64,000 bases of DNA from Balanoglossus misakiensis (lineage: Eukaryota > Hemichordata). Below, piece after piece: positions 48,686-64,000 of this stretch; position 1 is the first letter of the stretch; each line of letters begins with the position of its first letter. Made by a program: the position numbers and the translations under genes. Under the pieces are notes generated by a model, which was not told the DNA's origin, searched no databases, and worked only from the letters and a program-made list of their open reading frames with translations. The stretch is taken from NCBI GenBank assembly GCA_040954595.2, contig CM082580.2, positions 12,524,001 to 12,588,000 of the forward strand. The letters are read 5' to 3'.

Positions 48686-50215
48686 ATCGCACAAATTTAC
48701 ATTTTAATCAGTTTGAAGCTCCTAGACTATAAAAGTTCAGCTTTGTTTTATGTGCCACATTTTTTTATCTTTACACCAATTTAAAAAAATGATTTCAGAA
48801 GAAAAATAATCCCACCACCATTAAATACCAATTTTTACCTCAATTCAGTACAATCCCTTTGTTTTCAGTGACATTGCATTTTGGGGAGACATGCACACAT
48901 GGAAATTGGATTAAAATGGTCAAAATTACTGGGTATGTTTGATGTTTCATCAGTTTGTACGGCCAGCAAACATTGATGACCTTGCACAAGTGTTTAAATC
49001 TTTTTTTAAATGACCTGTGGGAGTTCCTAAGAATACACTGAAAGGACCTTGAACTCTGTGAAAAACATGTACAGTCACCCTAGTGAAATTATTTTCTTTA
49101 TAGGCATGTCTCCATTGTTGAGACACAGTCAGATTCTTTTTACCTGGCCAAATCAATCAGATTTTATGTATTACATTTGTATTTTTATGTTGTATGAGTG
49201 TGGAATTCTTTTTAAGTCTCTGTTTCTGTAGACTACCGTACAGTAACTGAAACTCTGTTTTCAATCAAACTTCGTGGTACACTTGACACACCTTGTGACC
49301 TTACAACAATGTCCACTATGCTATATTTTTAAAACTTTGCCTTCTCTTTTCTATTTGAAATCGACACGAAAATAGCTTAGCTTTTGTAGTGTAAAGGTCA
49401 TGACATGTTTTCATGTTTAACCAGTGTGACAATTGAGAAGTGTTCAATTCAAACTCTTCTTACATTTGATGTGAACCTTTCACCAAATAAAGGAAATATG
49501 TACATTTTAATTTAAAGATCATCACTATTTTCTTACGATTTAAAATTTGTTACAGTCTTTGCATCTTCACCTTTTATAAATATCACATTGTTTATATATA
49601 CTGTCATCTTTTCTAAACCCGAGCATATCATAACTCATTTGAAAGATTTGTCATTTACTGCGAACCATACACGTTTTTGTGTCAGGTTACTAGACTGGCA
49701 CAGTAAATTACTGTGATTTGTACAAGATAAGATAACCATAGCAACAGGAATAAGCAGTTCTATTCATGCTAGAATTTGCGCAATAGATAAGTAAGGTAAG
49801 ACAGTAAATTTGAAATTGGGAAACGTGGTTTTAAATAGTTGGTAATAATTTATTCTTATAAACTTATGTCATGTTTGTTGATGTATGTACTAGTGTGTAA
49901 GTATCACCCTTTTATCACTGTAGTTTAGCCTTAAGTTATGTATAGGATGGTCCTAACTAGTTAACGAACAGAGGTGGTAGAGGTTTAAAGTTTACTTCTG
50001 TAGAAGTTAATCATTCAATTGTGTCTGACGAACAATTCTCAACAAGCTCTTCGGGTCAGCTCGTTGAGATGTTATTTCTACATTTAATTCATATCGTCCA
50101 TTTATGCAAATGCACTGATGTCATTAAAAGTCAATAAAACCTATTTTTGAATGGTACAGATGGATTTGTTTGATTTCACCAAGCATGAATACTGACAATG
50201 GAATGTTTTTATCGG
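48686..50215. other. Aquaporin 3' UTR and convergent intergenic space
   Basis: AT-rich with no supportable gene. Candidate aquaporin polyadenylation signals are AATAAA at 49486-49491 and 50133-50138. AAAS ends from the other strand just beyond. Confidence 0.5.
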
Positions 50216-50221
50216 TTTATT
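50216..50221 (-). terminator. Candidate polyadenylation signal of AAAS
   Basis: TTTATT on the plus strand (AATAAA in gene sense), about 150 bp past the stop codon. Confidence 0.55.
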
Positions 50222-50367
50222 CTTGCGGTGAAAAATAAGAACTCTGTGGAATCCTAAATACAAAATGCATGTACATCACACAAAACAATTTGGAAGTCCA
50301 GCCAGACATGTGGGAGGAGTGGTTCCAGAGAGCACTGTTGTACGATTCTTTTTTGTTGCCATGGAAA

Positions 50368-53300
50368 CTACTGACCAACATTGTCAGCAGAGAAAATGCG
50401 AGGTTCGTAGGATGAGCTGTAGTTGCCAAAGGCACTGTTGTAGTTTGGCAGTCGGCTGACGGTCACGGCATCCGAGGGGATGAAAAATAATGGAACAAAC
50501 GACACCTTGCCACTCAACCAACACTGTAAGCGAAAAAATACTGAAGTCACCCAACCTTGCATACTGTTGCATAAAGTTACTTGTGTATGTATGACCAGAA
50601 AATCCGACAATAATTACGGAAATACAAGAAGTAAAGCCACTGACTGTATCTAAATAAGGCAATCAAGTCTTACTTACAATTGTTAGCATGGCACCTTTGT
50701 CGAAGTTTGGTTGGAAGCTTATCAGCTGTGGAATATCTCCTGGGTAACCTTTCACGAAACCACTGTGGAAAATAATTTGAGTGCGCTTATAAATATGAAA
50801 AAATATAAACATGAAAAGCTTCACTGTCATTTATATTCTGTCACTGAACATGATTACTGGTACAGTTTTTTTAAGGGCAGTACCCAGAGGAAAATTTTGC
50901 TGGGGTTCCCTTAGGAATGGGTAAAAGAATTGTTACCAGGGTTACCAAATAATTTAGTACTTTCAAGCACATTGATGACCACAGATTTGAGCAAAGAACT
51001 TACCACGGCATAATTTCAAACACTGGTTTGAGTCTTGTTCTGAAGACTGCCACCAAGTGGCCAGAATTGCCTGAGTCTTTCCTTCCGGCAAATATGACAG
51101 CCAGTCTCTCTCCAGTGGGATCCCAGGCCATATCCTGAATTTCCCCACCGACACTGACAAAACGATATAGGGATGACCAGGTGATTAGTGATTTCAGCAG
51201 GAACATGATGGCCATGAAGACAGGTAGGCTAGTTGTGGAGGTCATCATAGTATTTGACCCTATTGGTCACATGGACCTAATTTTTGGCATTCACTTAAAC
51301 GAAACCCATTTTACAGTTCATTCAAAGACTTTTAACATTCTGTTTGTAAACAGAGCAATACAAGCATGTTTTCCTCACCAGATATCAGATCCATCTTGTT
51401 CAAGACAAATTTCTGACAAATCTGCACACTTTACTGCTGTTTTGGATCCGCCAATCAAGGCATTATTCTCGTGGAAAGACAAGGAATAGATGACCGGTTC
51501 CTCTGTGACTGTAAATAGCACAAGATCTGCTTTTGGACTCCAGCAAGCCGACTGGCATCGTCCGGATACATTGGACCACCTTTCACACGACCAAGTCTGT
51601 GTTTCCCACACTCTGCAAAAGACACCATTTTCCCCCTTATTTCTGGATTTCTTGCACGAATTAAATAATTAATTATTTTGTCATAGAATCTACAAAGGCC
51701 AGGTGAAATACATGACAATACCTTCAGGTGTAATACTGTACTCTAAACTTGCCAAGTGATGAACAGTGAAGTATGTGCTGTGCACACTTGGGACCTACCT
51801 GAAAACTGAAGAGGGAGTCCCAGCAAACACTTTGGAACAATCAGGAGACCATCTCAGAAGCGAGACTCCACCACCACCAATACGGCGAAGAGCTACGCAC
51901 GTCTCCATGGCAACATTCCAAACCTATCAGATCGGGGCGAAAAATAAACTACTGTACACATGGCTACAGATCTGAGTACTTCATTGTCTTTTGATCATAA
52001 ATGACATTAAACATCTTCATAATGGCAAAAAGGACCCAATTTTACAGTCAGAAACAAACAGAAATCATGAAGATTCTGTGACTGCATCTCAAAGACATTG
52101 GTGTTCCCAACTGTCACCAAATTGTCCCAAAACCTTCATAGCATCACTCACCATCATGGCAGTGTCTGTTGGTGATGCTGACAACAAGAGATCTCCGTCT
52201 GGATGCCATGAAATCTGTGTGACTGGCGCATGGCCGTTCTGACTCAGCACCTGGACTGAACTAGTCGATGGTCTGCAAAAAATCCAATTCAACATCATTA
52301 TGAGCTCATGCACATTATCTTCGATAATATTTCCCCTTTGCACCTCTTCAAATATTACAATATTTCTGAATGTCTCTTCTTTACAAATATTTCTTGGTGA
52401 TAAATGTCGTGAAAAGAAAAATGTTACAGACTTCACCATGTGATCTCCTTGTGTCTCTGCCAAGGGCACCTACCAGGATACAAACAATGCAAAGTTGTAG
52501 TTTCCATTCAAGGAGAGAAAAATCACCTACCTAGTTGACAGGGACGTTGGATCTATGTGCCATATGACTATGCATGTTTGACAGGCCACTGCAAGCACAG
52601 AGGCTGATAACGGTTTCCATGCCAACATGGAGATACCTTTCTGTAGTTTGTGTTTGCATATTGGCATTATCTCACTGAAAAAGAACAAAAAAAGTGTAGC
52701 GTCTACAGCAAAACATGCCAATTCTTATGTTTTTAATCATTTTCGTTGGACTAGTAAAATCAACCTATAATCTCCGACATTTAGAGTGATCGTTTTGTAT
52801 TCATTTACCCTGTTAAACTCCTACCTTTTCACTGCATGTATTCTTATGCTGTCATTTTTACAAGCCACAGCCATCTTGGTTGTGTACGGGTGCCATGCGA
52901 ATGATCTGATCGGAGACTGGTACCAATCTTTTGTACTTGAAAATACGTCAACCATCTCCTCGTTTGACATCTACACGGGAAGAAAATGACAGCTTTGATT
53001 ATGTTATGGCCGTGACTGCATCTTTCTTTCAAAGTCAATACATGGTTTAATAGGTCCAGAAATATACAAAATCTATCCAATAAGTTGTGTCACTTACCAC
53101 TAAATGAGGAAATAGGGAACCATGTAAAGAGTTTCCCCATCTGACCATTGCTAGGCAACCACTGCATAGTGATGATAACCATGGTGATACTGAAAGTAAC
53201 AGTTGAATCAGCTTAGATTACAAATGTAGGAAGTTTTCTAGCCTAGCCAGAGAAATTTCTTGTGTTATATCAAATGAAAATTGTGAAATATCTATGTATT

Positions 53301-53556
53301 AATAACATACTGGTTTGCACCACTAGAAGTGTATCAGTAACTACGCACTAGCATACCTTCCGATTTGCTGCTGGCAACCTCTTCCAGGACTCCAGTCAGA
53401 CCATGTTCATACCACGCACTCATGCATCTTTTCCACACAGTTTCACAGTGTGGTAGAAATGCAGACTTGGCACTGAACTGTGATGATGATGGTCGCAGAC
53501 TTTCTGGTGTTACGTCTATTTTGGGATAATTTACTTTCTGCAATGAACATGATTTG

Positions 53557-53598
<42 letters not shown>

Positions 53599-53817
53599 GT
53601 CACCATCATCATCATCATCACCACCACTACCACCACTCTTTCAAAGGCAAAGGGACTAATACGGGCTGACAGTCCGTTTGCACTTTACCTGAGCACTGCG
53701 CATGTAAACACTGGCATCTTCTTCGCCAGCTCTGCTGTGTATAAACTCACTGTGTAATTCGCACACGGTTACATAGTTCTCAGGGGGTGGCGCACCAAAT
53801 GTACTTAGCAGAGACAT
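50368..53817 (-). CDS. AAAS: Aladin, nuclear-pore WD-repeat protein
   Basis: Minus-strand exons: 53689-53817 (start), 53357-53537, 53098-53189, 52825-52970, 52531-52674, 52152-52272, 51799-51923, 51379-51612, 51004-51153, 50678-50762, 50368-50523. All joins are in phase and give 520 residues (human 546). Family signatures in order: N-terminal [122 protein letters not shown] and a [13 protein letters not shown] end. These are the blades of one WD40 propeller. Aladin is tethered to the pore by NDC1, and human mutations cause triple-A syndrome. The N-terminal Met follows a stop-free stretch, but the alignment to human fixes the start. It is head to head with CYP20A1. Confidence 0.95.
53557..53630. 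repeat. (ATC)n microsatellite in AAAS intron 1
   Basis: About 20 ATC/ACC units, starting some 20 bp beyond exon 53357-53537 and so within its acceptor region (coding on the minus strand). Confidence 0.9.
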
Positions 53818-54534
53818 GATGAATCCCCCTGCAAAATGATAAAAGAAATTACAGTTATCGTTCCAGTGCTTTGCTGGTAGCCCTGCCACTCCCACCAGAC
53901 TCCCTTGGCTGTTGGGGGGGGGGGGGGGGTGGCACGACGGGGTTACGATCCCCGGCAATCTCCATGGCTACACATGTACAAGTCATTCATTGCAAAGTGG
54001 TCCAGTTACCCGGAAGCTGTATGCCTGAAACATTTAGAGGATATGTTCCTATATGTGATCATAGGTATCTACATATGCGTGCATAAACCGAACGGTGTCA
54101 GAGATTAGAAATACGAGTGTGATTAATTTAAAGTGAAAGCGTTTACCGTAATATTAAACTATAACTCTCACACTACTTCTGCAAGTGGATGGAAACCTCT
54201 TATATTCTAATATGGCGGGTTTCTGATTGCACATGCGCGACGACACGTTTTGACCTTATTTGTTTACATTTTTGCAAATTACACGTGGGAAGTTGCCGCC
54301 CCTTTTTATTTTCTGCTATATACTGCGGGTAAACAGAGTCCACGTTTCTGAATTCAAATACATTTTTACAGTGACCATTGCGCCACAAATCTTGGTTTTA
54401 TTTTCAGTCGATTAAAACCTAAACCCATAACCCGGAAGTGAAATGCGCACTTAAGTTGACCCGTCAACATAAAGTGGGAAGCACATCCTTCATCGTCGAA
54501 GAGCATAGATGCAAAAATGCATGCATCGCTGACC
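53818..54534. promoter_or_regulatory. Shared bidirectional promoter of AAAS and CYP20A1
   Basis: Start codons of the two divergent genes are 717 bp apart. The region has an ETS site (CCGGAAGTG at 54432-54440), a nearby ATGCGCAC, an NRF1-like CATGCGCGAC (about 54232-54241) and TATGGCGGG at 54211-54219, with no TATA box. These elements typify housekeeping bidirectional promoters. A run of about 15 G lies near 53917. No coding seen. Confidence 0.55.
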
Positions 54535-57998
<3,464 letters not shown>

Positions 57999-58850
57999 GT
58001 GTGCCAATCCCAGTAGTACTCGTAACTTAAATTTCAATGAATGACTGTATCTGTATTTAAATAGAAATTTTAGACGTTCAAAATGTCTTTAAGGTACATA
58101 TGCCAATACACAGTGGTAAGATAATAAGTATTCTAGTGACCCTGCTTATAGGCACACATTTTGTGTGGCCCATCCACTGTGGTTGTCATTCACTTTTGCA
58201 TGGTAACTGTGGCCAACGTTGCACAGGTAACCATGTACCTTCATTAATGAACTATAGACAGTAACATGGCTGCCTTTTGTACCGGCAGTTTTTAGCTAGC
58301 AAGCAGCCAAATCAAACACTCATTGCAGTGGCTATAATAATAAATCTGTTATGTATTTTTGATTTTGTTTATTATTTGTATTGGGCATATGGTCTGTGTT
58401 GAAATCCGTAGATACTCACACATCACGGAAGTAATGTTTCCTGTAGGGAATATGACAGTAACTTGTTGGAGAGTCTACATTGACACAAAATCATGTACTT
58501 GTAACAAAATATGTTTTTCTGTGTTGACTAGGCTGATGTAAAGTCCCTAAACTGTGTAAGTTAATTCTCATCATGTGTATAAATTGCAAGCCAATGTGGA
58601 CTTGTTTACCAGTTCACTGCTGTATTAATGTGTAAAACCTGCCTGATTGATACACAATAAACTGTCTGGAGTGGACATAGAAACATTGCAATATGGTTCT
58701 TGAGACTGATGTTTGTAATATTGTACCTTTGCAAAAATCAGAAGTCGATGATATATAGTTTATATGTTTCTTCCATTGGGTCCCCATCAAAACTCTGTTG
58801 ACCTTTAGTTTCTTTCAACAAAAACAGTTGCATTGTTTTAGAAAAGTATA
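57999..58850. other. CYP20A1 3' UTR
   Basis: AT-rich and non-coding. The best polyadenylation signal is AATAAA at 58656-58661, about 660 bp after the stop. The next promoter begins soon after. Confidence 0.5.
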
Positions 58851-58853
58851 TCA

Positions 58854-59066
58854 GTGTGCAACTGCATGCATATTCGGTGTAAATTTGTACTTTGGGGTCA
58901 GCACGTGCGTGGCACAGCGTGTGGTTCACGACGTCCTAATATTAAGAAATCTGTGACAGCTGACACCACTGATCTCGAGTGGGCTGTTCTGCACATGCGT
59001 GCACCGATGTATAAAACGTGTCGATAGGGTGACTGACTTCAATGCTTAGTATACTACGTGCGTGCA
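58854..59066 (+). promoter_or_regulatory. ZIP promoter: TATA box and three MRE-like motifs
   Basis: TATAAAA at 59010-59016 lies 88 bp before the ATG at 59104. Three sites match the metal-response core TGCRCNC on the minus strand: 58854-58860, 58997-59003 and 59060-59066. MTF-1 binds such sites in metallothionein and zinc transporter genes. Binding here is inferred. Confidence 0.4.
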
Positions 59067-59103
59067 GTATAGTATGCGTGTACATGTAAACAACAGGCTG
59101 ATC

Positions 59104-62100
59104 ATGGCGATGCGTCCGTTTTGTCTCTATTTATTGGCCCTTTCTTTCTGCCCCGTGGTGAAAGCCACTGCCTCACAGGTTCAAGTTGATGTTCTTGACG
59201 CACTCGACCAAGTTCGATTGCCCACACCAGAGGTTTTCCTTGACGATCTCGTTCACGAGTACGGAAGTGGTGGAAAACTGTCCGTTGATGAGTTGGAAAA
59301 CCTCTTGGTGAAGTTGAATGTTGGGGGAATTCGGAGGAAGACAGCGATCGCGGCAGTCGATGATCAGTCAGGCTTCAACGTACAGAATCAACGGGAGGCC
59401 ACATTGCAGTCGCAGAGTCAGGTGATGCGAGTGGCCGATGCTTCAAGGAGAGAAAAGTCACTTGAAATGAGTAAACAGGTTAGTGGCTTTCATTGTTGAC
59501 ATTGACCAGTTAGTAAAACTTTTGACGGACAATTTCGTTAGGATAGTGTGTACGTTCTTACACATACAGTACTTGTTCACGTTGTTGTGCCAGTTGTAAA
59601 TGTTTTCAGTGACAATCATGCATCTATACTTGTTTAGTTTTAGTCGCGTGAACCGCGCCCGGGCCACGATCATCAGATGATGTGATGACCTGAATTTTAC
59701 GTGGCCGGCTAGGTGGCCTACATTATTTGCATACAATAAGATGTAAAATGAACTTTGCGTTACACTTGCTGAATCAAAATAAAGTCACCAAATAATGCAT
59801 TTTTTTACCGCGATTTAATCTCCGTGTCATATTCCCCATTGATCAATAGTTAATTACTGGGTAGCAGAAGTATTACCATGACAACCGTTGCCAAATCCTC
59901 CCGAACAATAGCAAAGAACACTGCCCTGCATGAACCAGCTGTTATTAGCTCTGATTGGTTGTTATCTATACCCATTCATTTCACACAAAAGCACTGATTG
60001 GCTGACCCCATTTCCCCAGAAAGTATGAAACAAAAAGCCAGATTTAATTTATATTAGCCAATTCACACCATGTAAATTAATCACTTGACAGCAGGGTGTC
60101 CTTAATAACATTATCAGTTTGCTATATTCATGAAATTTTCAATAGGAAAACACTTATGGTTCTGTTGATGATGGGGAATTAAAAGTGTGAATGGGTTTTA
60201 TTTTCCCATGAGATTGGTTACAGGTCATCCATGATATTCCCTTCAGGTAGCCGTATGGATTGTGTCCTCACACCACAATTTAATCACAAAATTTTAATAA
60301 GAGTCTTATATTAATCAGTGGGATTTGAAATGACTTGGATAGAATGAATGTCTATTGGGACTGGACTTTGCTTGGAGACTCCTCTCACACAGAGCTGACA
60401 CAGATCACTTCACTTTGTTCTGTGGTGTAAATCCAGTGTGGTTGACAGATGCCTTGTTTTTTCACATGTCTAGACGCATTTAGTCAGGTTGAATGCCTTA
60501 AACAATTGCATTCGTAGTTGGCATTGTGACTTGTCATGTAGTTACATGTATTCTGTTTTCTTTCATGATGCAATTTAGCGTGTATGAAGATGTTGATTTT
60601 CATCGTGTTCAAGGTGCCTGCTTTTAACCTTTGTCAACGACAATGCATCATAAATAAACTATATTTGCTCAGTGTCATTTCATGAAAGTAGACCTTGACA
60701 TCCTGATTGTAGTGACTACATGTACTGACTTGGCGACTTCCCTTGACTAATTTGGCACCCAGAACAGTAATTTAAATTATTAAGTAGATTATGCTTGTAA
60801 GTATTAATCTTGTTTCTTAGTGCCTTTACAGAATGTAATACTAGTACAATCTCTTGTCTTTTGCAGTGTTATTCTACCTCCGAAATTATGCAAATCCACA
60901 ACCTGGAGCCTACTTCTGAAGTTGACCAAAAAAAGATGTCAGAGATGTGCCCCGTTATCCTCCAACAAATTGGAATGGGGTGTGGCAGTGATGGGGGCTG
61001 GGAGGAGGAGGAGGAGGAGGAGGCAAGATTGGATGGTGACGAGAGCGCTGGGGAGGAAATTCTCATGTTTGAAGACGTGTGGCTGCGCAGAGTGCTACGG
61101 AGTACAGAGAACAACACCGATGACGACACAAGCCCCACAACGGCTCAAGGTAAGCGTGTGCTGACAGAGCTGCCGGTCAAAGTACTGATTATTCAGCCGT
61201 TTTTAGGTCAGCATCAGATTGAAATATGCCTCACTGTATAGTGATACACTTTAGGCCCTACACTGTACCACTTGAACTACTTTCAAGTCGAAGTGACCTA
61301 TTTGATAGCGGGCCAAATAAGTACATGTGGGAGAACGCATACATATGATTGTGCGTATTTCTATGGCCGTTTCATGCATGCTCTTTTGTTTGTACCAGAG
61401 TGTTTTTGGCTTGTTTGAATTCCGCGGTTTCACAGACAAGGGGGGTGAAATGATGGAGTTGGATGGTGTGGGACGATTTGGGTGTTCATATTCATTGCCC
61501 TCCATTTTTTTGCAGGTTGTATATAATATATAACTGAGAATGATTAACTTCATTTTGTGTGTTTCTCTCCTCAGTCTGGGGTTATAGTTTTGTCTGTGTG
61601 ACCATAATCAACCTGTGTTCTCTGGTGGGTGTTCTGGTGGTACCATTTATGAATAAGAAGTACTACCAAACCATATTGATGTTTTTGATCTGCCTCGCTG
61701 TCGGGACCCTGTCTGGTAGCTCGCTGCTCCATCTTTTACCCGAGGTAAGTTTTTCGAAAAGGATTGGGGAAAAATTTTCAGTGCATTGGTGTTCATGTGA
61801 TGTTGAAATATATTGTTGCTATGATTTCCTTATAACCATTTTGAAACTGAGGATATTCATTTTCAGCATTATAAGTATTAATAATATTTTTATACAATCT
61901 CTGGAATTCAGCCTTGACTGTGCTGTTTACTCTCATTGATTGTCAGGCACATGGTTTGACTCCTGATCTAGAGTATCTGCTGAAGAATTTGACAGTTATC
62001 GGTGGAATCTATCTCTTCTTTCTGACGGAAAAAATTCTGAAGATTTTCATTGTGAGGAAAAAGGTAAGATATACAAATGTTATTAGGAGCTTTAGATTTT

Positions 62101-62497
62101 TTGGGGGTATATATTCACATATTTTGTTGAACGAAAATTTTGAAGCTGTATGCTGTTACCCTCATGGCCATGCGGTCAATACGTGTGGATGTACATCTGC
62201 CCATGTGCTAAGCACTATGTGGATATCAAAGACACAGTAGACATAGCTTCTAAGAGAAACTTGACGATGGTAATTTTCTCATAATAACATTGCCAGCAGA
62301 GACCGTGTTCTCAACACCAGCATTTTACTTCTGCTTGTCTCTAATGTCTTTTTCACATCTTGCAGAGGCTGGCGGACGAGAAGGCCAAAGAAAACTCTGG
62401 CGGGGAAGCTCCGGACATCATGCCGATTTGTTCGATAACAGCAAAGCCAGGCCATGGTGAGCATCGCATTATAGAGCCCGTTGAATTAGCAGCAGAG

Positions 62498-62532
<35 letters not shown>

Positions 62533-63769
62533 CGAAAATGAGAATCATGATAAACCCAAGTGCATTGATGGGAGTGAAGAGAGTGGAGTTGTGCTCGTGG
62601 TGGATGAGAATGGAACTCGGGTATTTGAAACTCCTCTTCAGGTGAGTAAAAAGGTTGGAGGGGGGGGGGGGGGGAAGCAGAATGAAAGAGATTGTGTTGA
62701 ACAATTATTTGGGAAAAAAATACAAAATAATGAATAAGTTGGAGTGCTTCAGATATACCTCATGTGCATGTAGCACTGTGTGATAATATACACTTTTAAA
62801 TCATGACAATTGCAGGAAAAGGATCTCAACGGAGAAAACCAAGATAACGGAACTATCAACAACATGCATGAACATAAGGCCTGCGCCCACACGGTGCTTG
62901 CAGAGGATCAAAGTATTGCCACAGTGGCGTACATGGTCATCTTCGGCGACGGTCTGCACAACTTCATTGATGGATTGACCATCGGTGCAGCATTCACCGT
63001 CTCTGTGTTGGGTGGGATTAGTATATGCATTGCTATCCTGTGCGAGGAGTTCCCTCATGAACTGGGTAAGTAAGAACTCAGTCCTTACGTGGTTGCGTTT
63101 TGTTTATACATTTAAATCCTATTTTTATACACCATCCTTCATTACTCGTAAATTGTGAGCAAAAATTGGACCAATTAGTATTGTCTGTTGACATCTGTTG
63201 GCTATCATGTTTATTCAACCATTTTTGTTTGACTCCAACTTGCAGGGGATTTTGCCATCCTGTTGAATGCTGGGATGTCAGTGAAGAGAGCGCTGTGCTA
63301 CAATTTCCTGTCGGCTTGTATGTGTTATCTGGGTGTGGTGTGTGGTATTTTGTTGGCTGAACACACAGAGGGGGCTGAGTGGATCTTTGCCATTGCCGCT
63401 GGCATGTTCTTGTATATCTCCCTTGTTGACATGGTAAGTTTTGTAGGCATTGCTGAACGCACACTCCGTGTAGTTTTGGAACTTTAAATGTCTTGGATGG
63501 ATGACAAAAATAACGTCAGGGGACAGGATTTGTCCAGTGTTTCTCCTGGCAAGAGGTCCCTGACCCGTTGGTGAAATAATTTAAAGAAACCAATGATGAT
63601 GTTTCTGTTCTCTTCACAGTTGCCTGAAATCAACACTGTAGAAGAAAGAGAAACCAACATGTCTGGTGCAGCACAAGCAAAGATATTTCTTGTTCAGAAC
63701 CTGGGTTTGCTGACCGGATGGGCTGCCATGTTGGTGCTGGGAGTCTTTGAGACTCACATTGTTCTATAA
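59104..63769 (+). CDS. SLC39A14-like: ZIP-family metal transporter, ZIP8/ZIP14 type
   Basis: Exons: 59104-59478, 60867-61149, 61575-61744, 61947-62063, 62366-62641, 62816-63065, 63246-63433, 63620-63769. All joins are in phase, giving 602 residues. A signal peptide (about 1-20) precedes an extracellular domain with a [16 protein letters not shown] helix and a CPVILQQ block, as in ZIP14/ZIP8, and an acidic insertion. [17 protein letters not shown] begins TM1. A cytosolic loop has 12 consecutive His (360-371). TM4 has HNFxD (455-459) and TM5 has EEFPHE (484-489), where Glu replaces the first His of the usual HEXPHE; this marks the ZIP8/ZIP14 branch, which imports Zn, Mn and Fe. The first ATG in frame (59062) is possible, but 59104 puts the signal peptide at the N-terminus. 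Confidence 0.92.
62498..62533 (+). repeat. (CAT)11CAC run coding for polyhistidine in the ZIP loop
   Basis: An almost pure CAT microsatellite in frame codes for 12 His in the TM3-TM4 cytosolic loop, the region where ZIP proteins bind metal for sensing. Slippage here would change the number of histidines without breaking the frame. Confidence 0.95.
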
Positions 63770-63796
63770 AACCAAATAAGGGAGTGGGGTTGTTGA

Positions 63797-63802
63797 AATA
63801 AA
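63797..63802 (+). terminator. Candidate polyadenylation signal of the ZIP gene
   Basis: AATAAA only 28 bp after the stop codon. The 3' UTR would be very short, so a later signal beyond the window is possible. Confidence 0.35.
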
Positions 63803-64000
63803 CCCCTCCCCTGCCACTCTGTACACCCCTTCTCAATAGTGTTATGTTCTGCGAGTAGTTGTTTTCAGAAATAATGTTTTTATCACAGGGTGCTATGAGG
63901 GGAAAAATATAATTTTTGCAAGAATACTTATTGTACTGATCAGAAGACAAGCTGACAATGATTAGTTTTTTATCAGTAAACACAAATCATTCTCAGTGAA
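63803..64000. other. Window end, nothing seen
   Basis: AT-rich sequence without a supportable gene or repeat. Confidence 0.5.

Noticed and set aside
50355-50368. X-box-like GTTGCCATGGAAAC
   Set aside because: It lies at the end of AAAS and has one mismatch to the RFX consensus; position gives no regulatory support.

Overview
The window is eukaryotic nuclear DNA from an invertebrate animal. Genes are split into many short exons with GT-AG introns, and the intergenic space holds microsatellites and small inverted-repeat transposons. I built all gene models by hand, joining exons through splice consensus, reading phase and remembered family sequence; nothing was searched. The gene set (an RFX6 orthologue, two beta-microseminoprotein-like genes, a CYP20A1 orthologue, an AQP11-like channel) best fits an invertebrate deuterostome such as amphioxus or a hemichordate. 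Another invertebrate is not excluded.

Layout, left to right. 0.2-5.0 kb (+): the 3' part of an unfamiliar multi-exon gene with a RING-like finger and a possible C-terminal cysteine-peptidase domain, probably transposon-related. Fold-back elements lie in one of its introns and a perfect hairpin lies beyond it. 7.1-7.7 and 9.6-10.3 kb (+): two tandem secreted ten-cysteine beta-microseminoprotein-like genes with the same intron phases. 12.6-38.1 kb (+): a complete 17-exon RFX6 gene with long introns that carry RFX X-box and DR1 nuclear-receptor motifs. 40.9-42.7 kb (-): SNRNP35, the U11/U12 snRNP 35-kDa protein, with a long charged tail. 43.3-45.5 kb (-): a type II membrane prolyl-4-hydroxylase-like dioxygenase. 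46.2-48.7 kb (+): an AQP11/12-type aquaporin whose only intron holds two nested MITEs. 50.4-53.8 kb (-): AAAS (aladin). 54.5-58.0 kb (+): CYP20A1, head to head with AAAS across about 0.7 kb. 59.1-63.8 kb (+): a ZIP8/ZIP14-type metal transporter with MRE-like motifs near its start.

The genes do not form one pathway. RFX6 fills about 40% of the window and is an endoderm/endocrine regulator in vertebrates. SNRNP35 (minor spliceosome) and AAAS (nuclear pore) are housekeeping. The P4H-like enzyme, aquaporin, CYP20A1 and ZIP are membrane proteins. No CRISPR array, tRNA, rRNA or bacterial-type operon was seen. The least explained items are the leftmost gene and the putative RFX6 autoregulatory sites.
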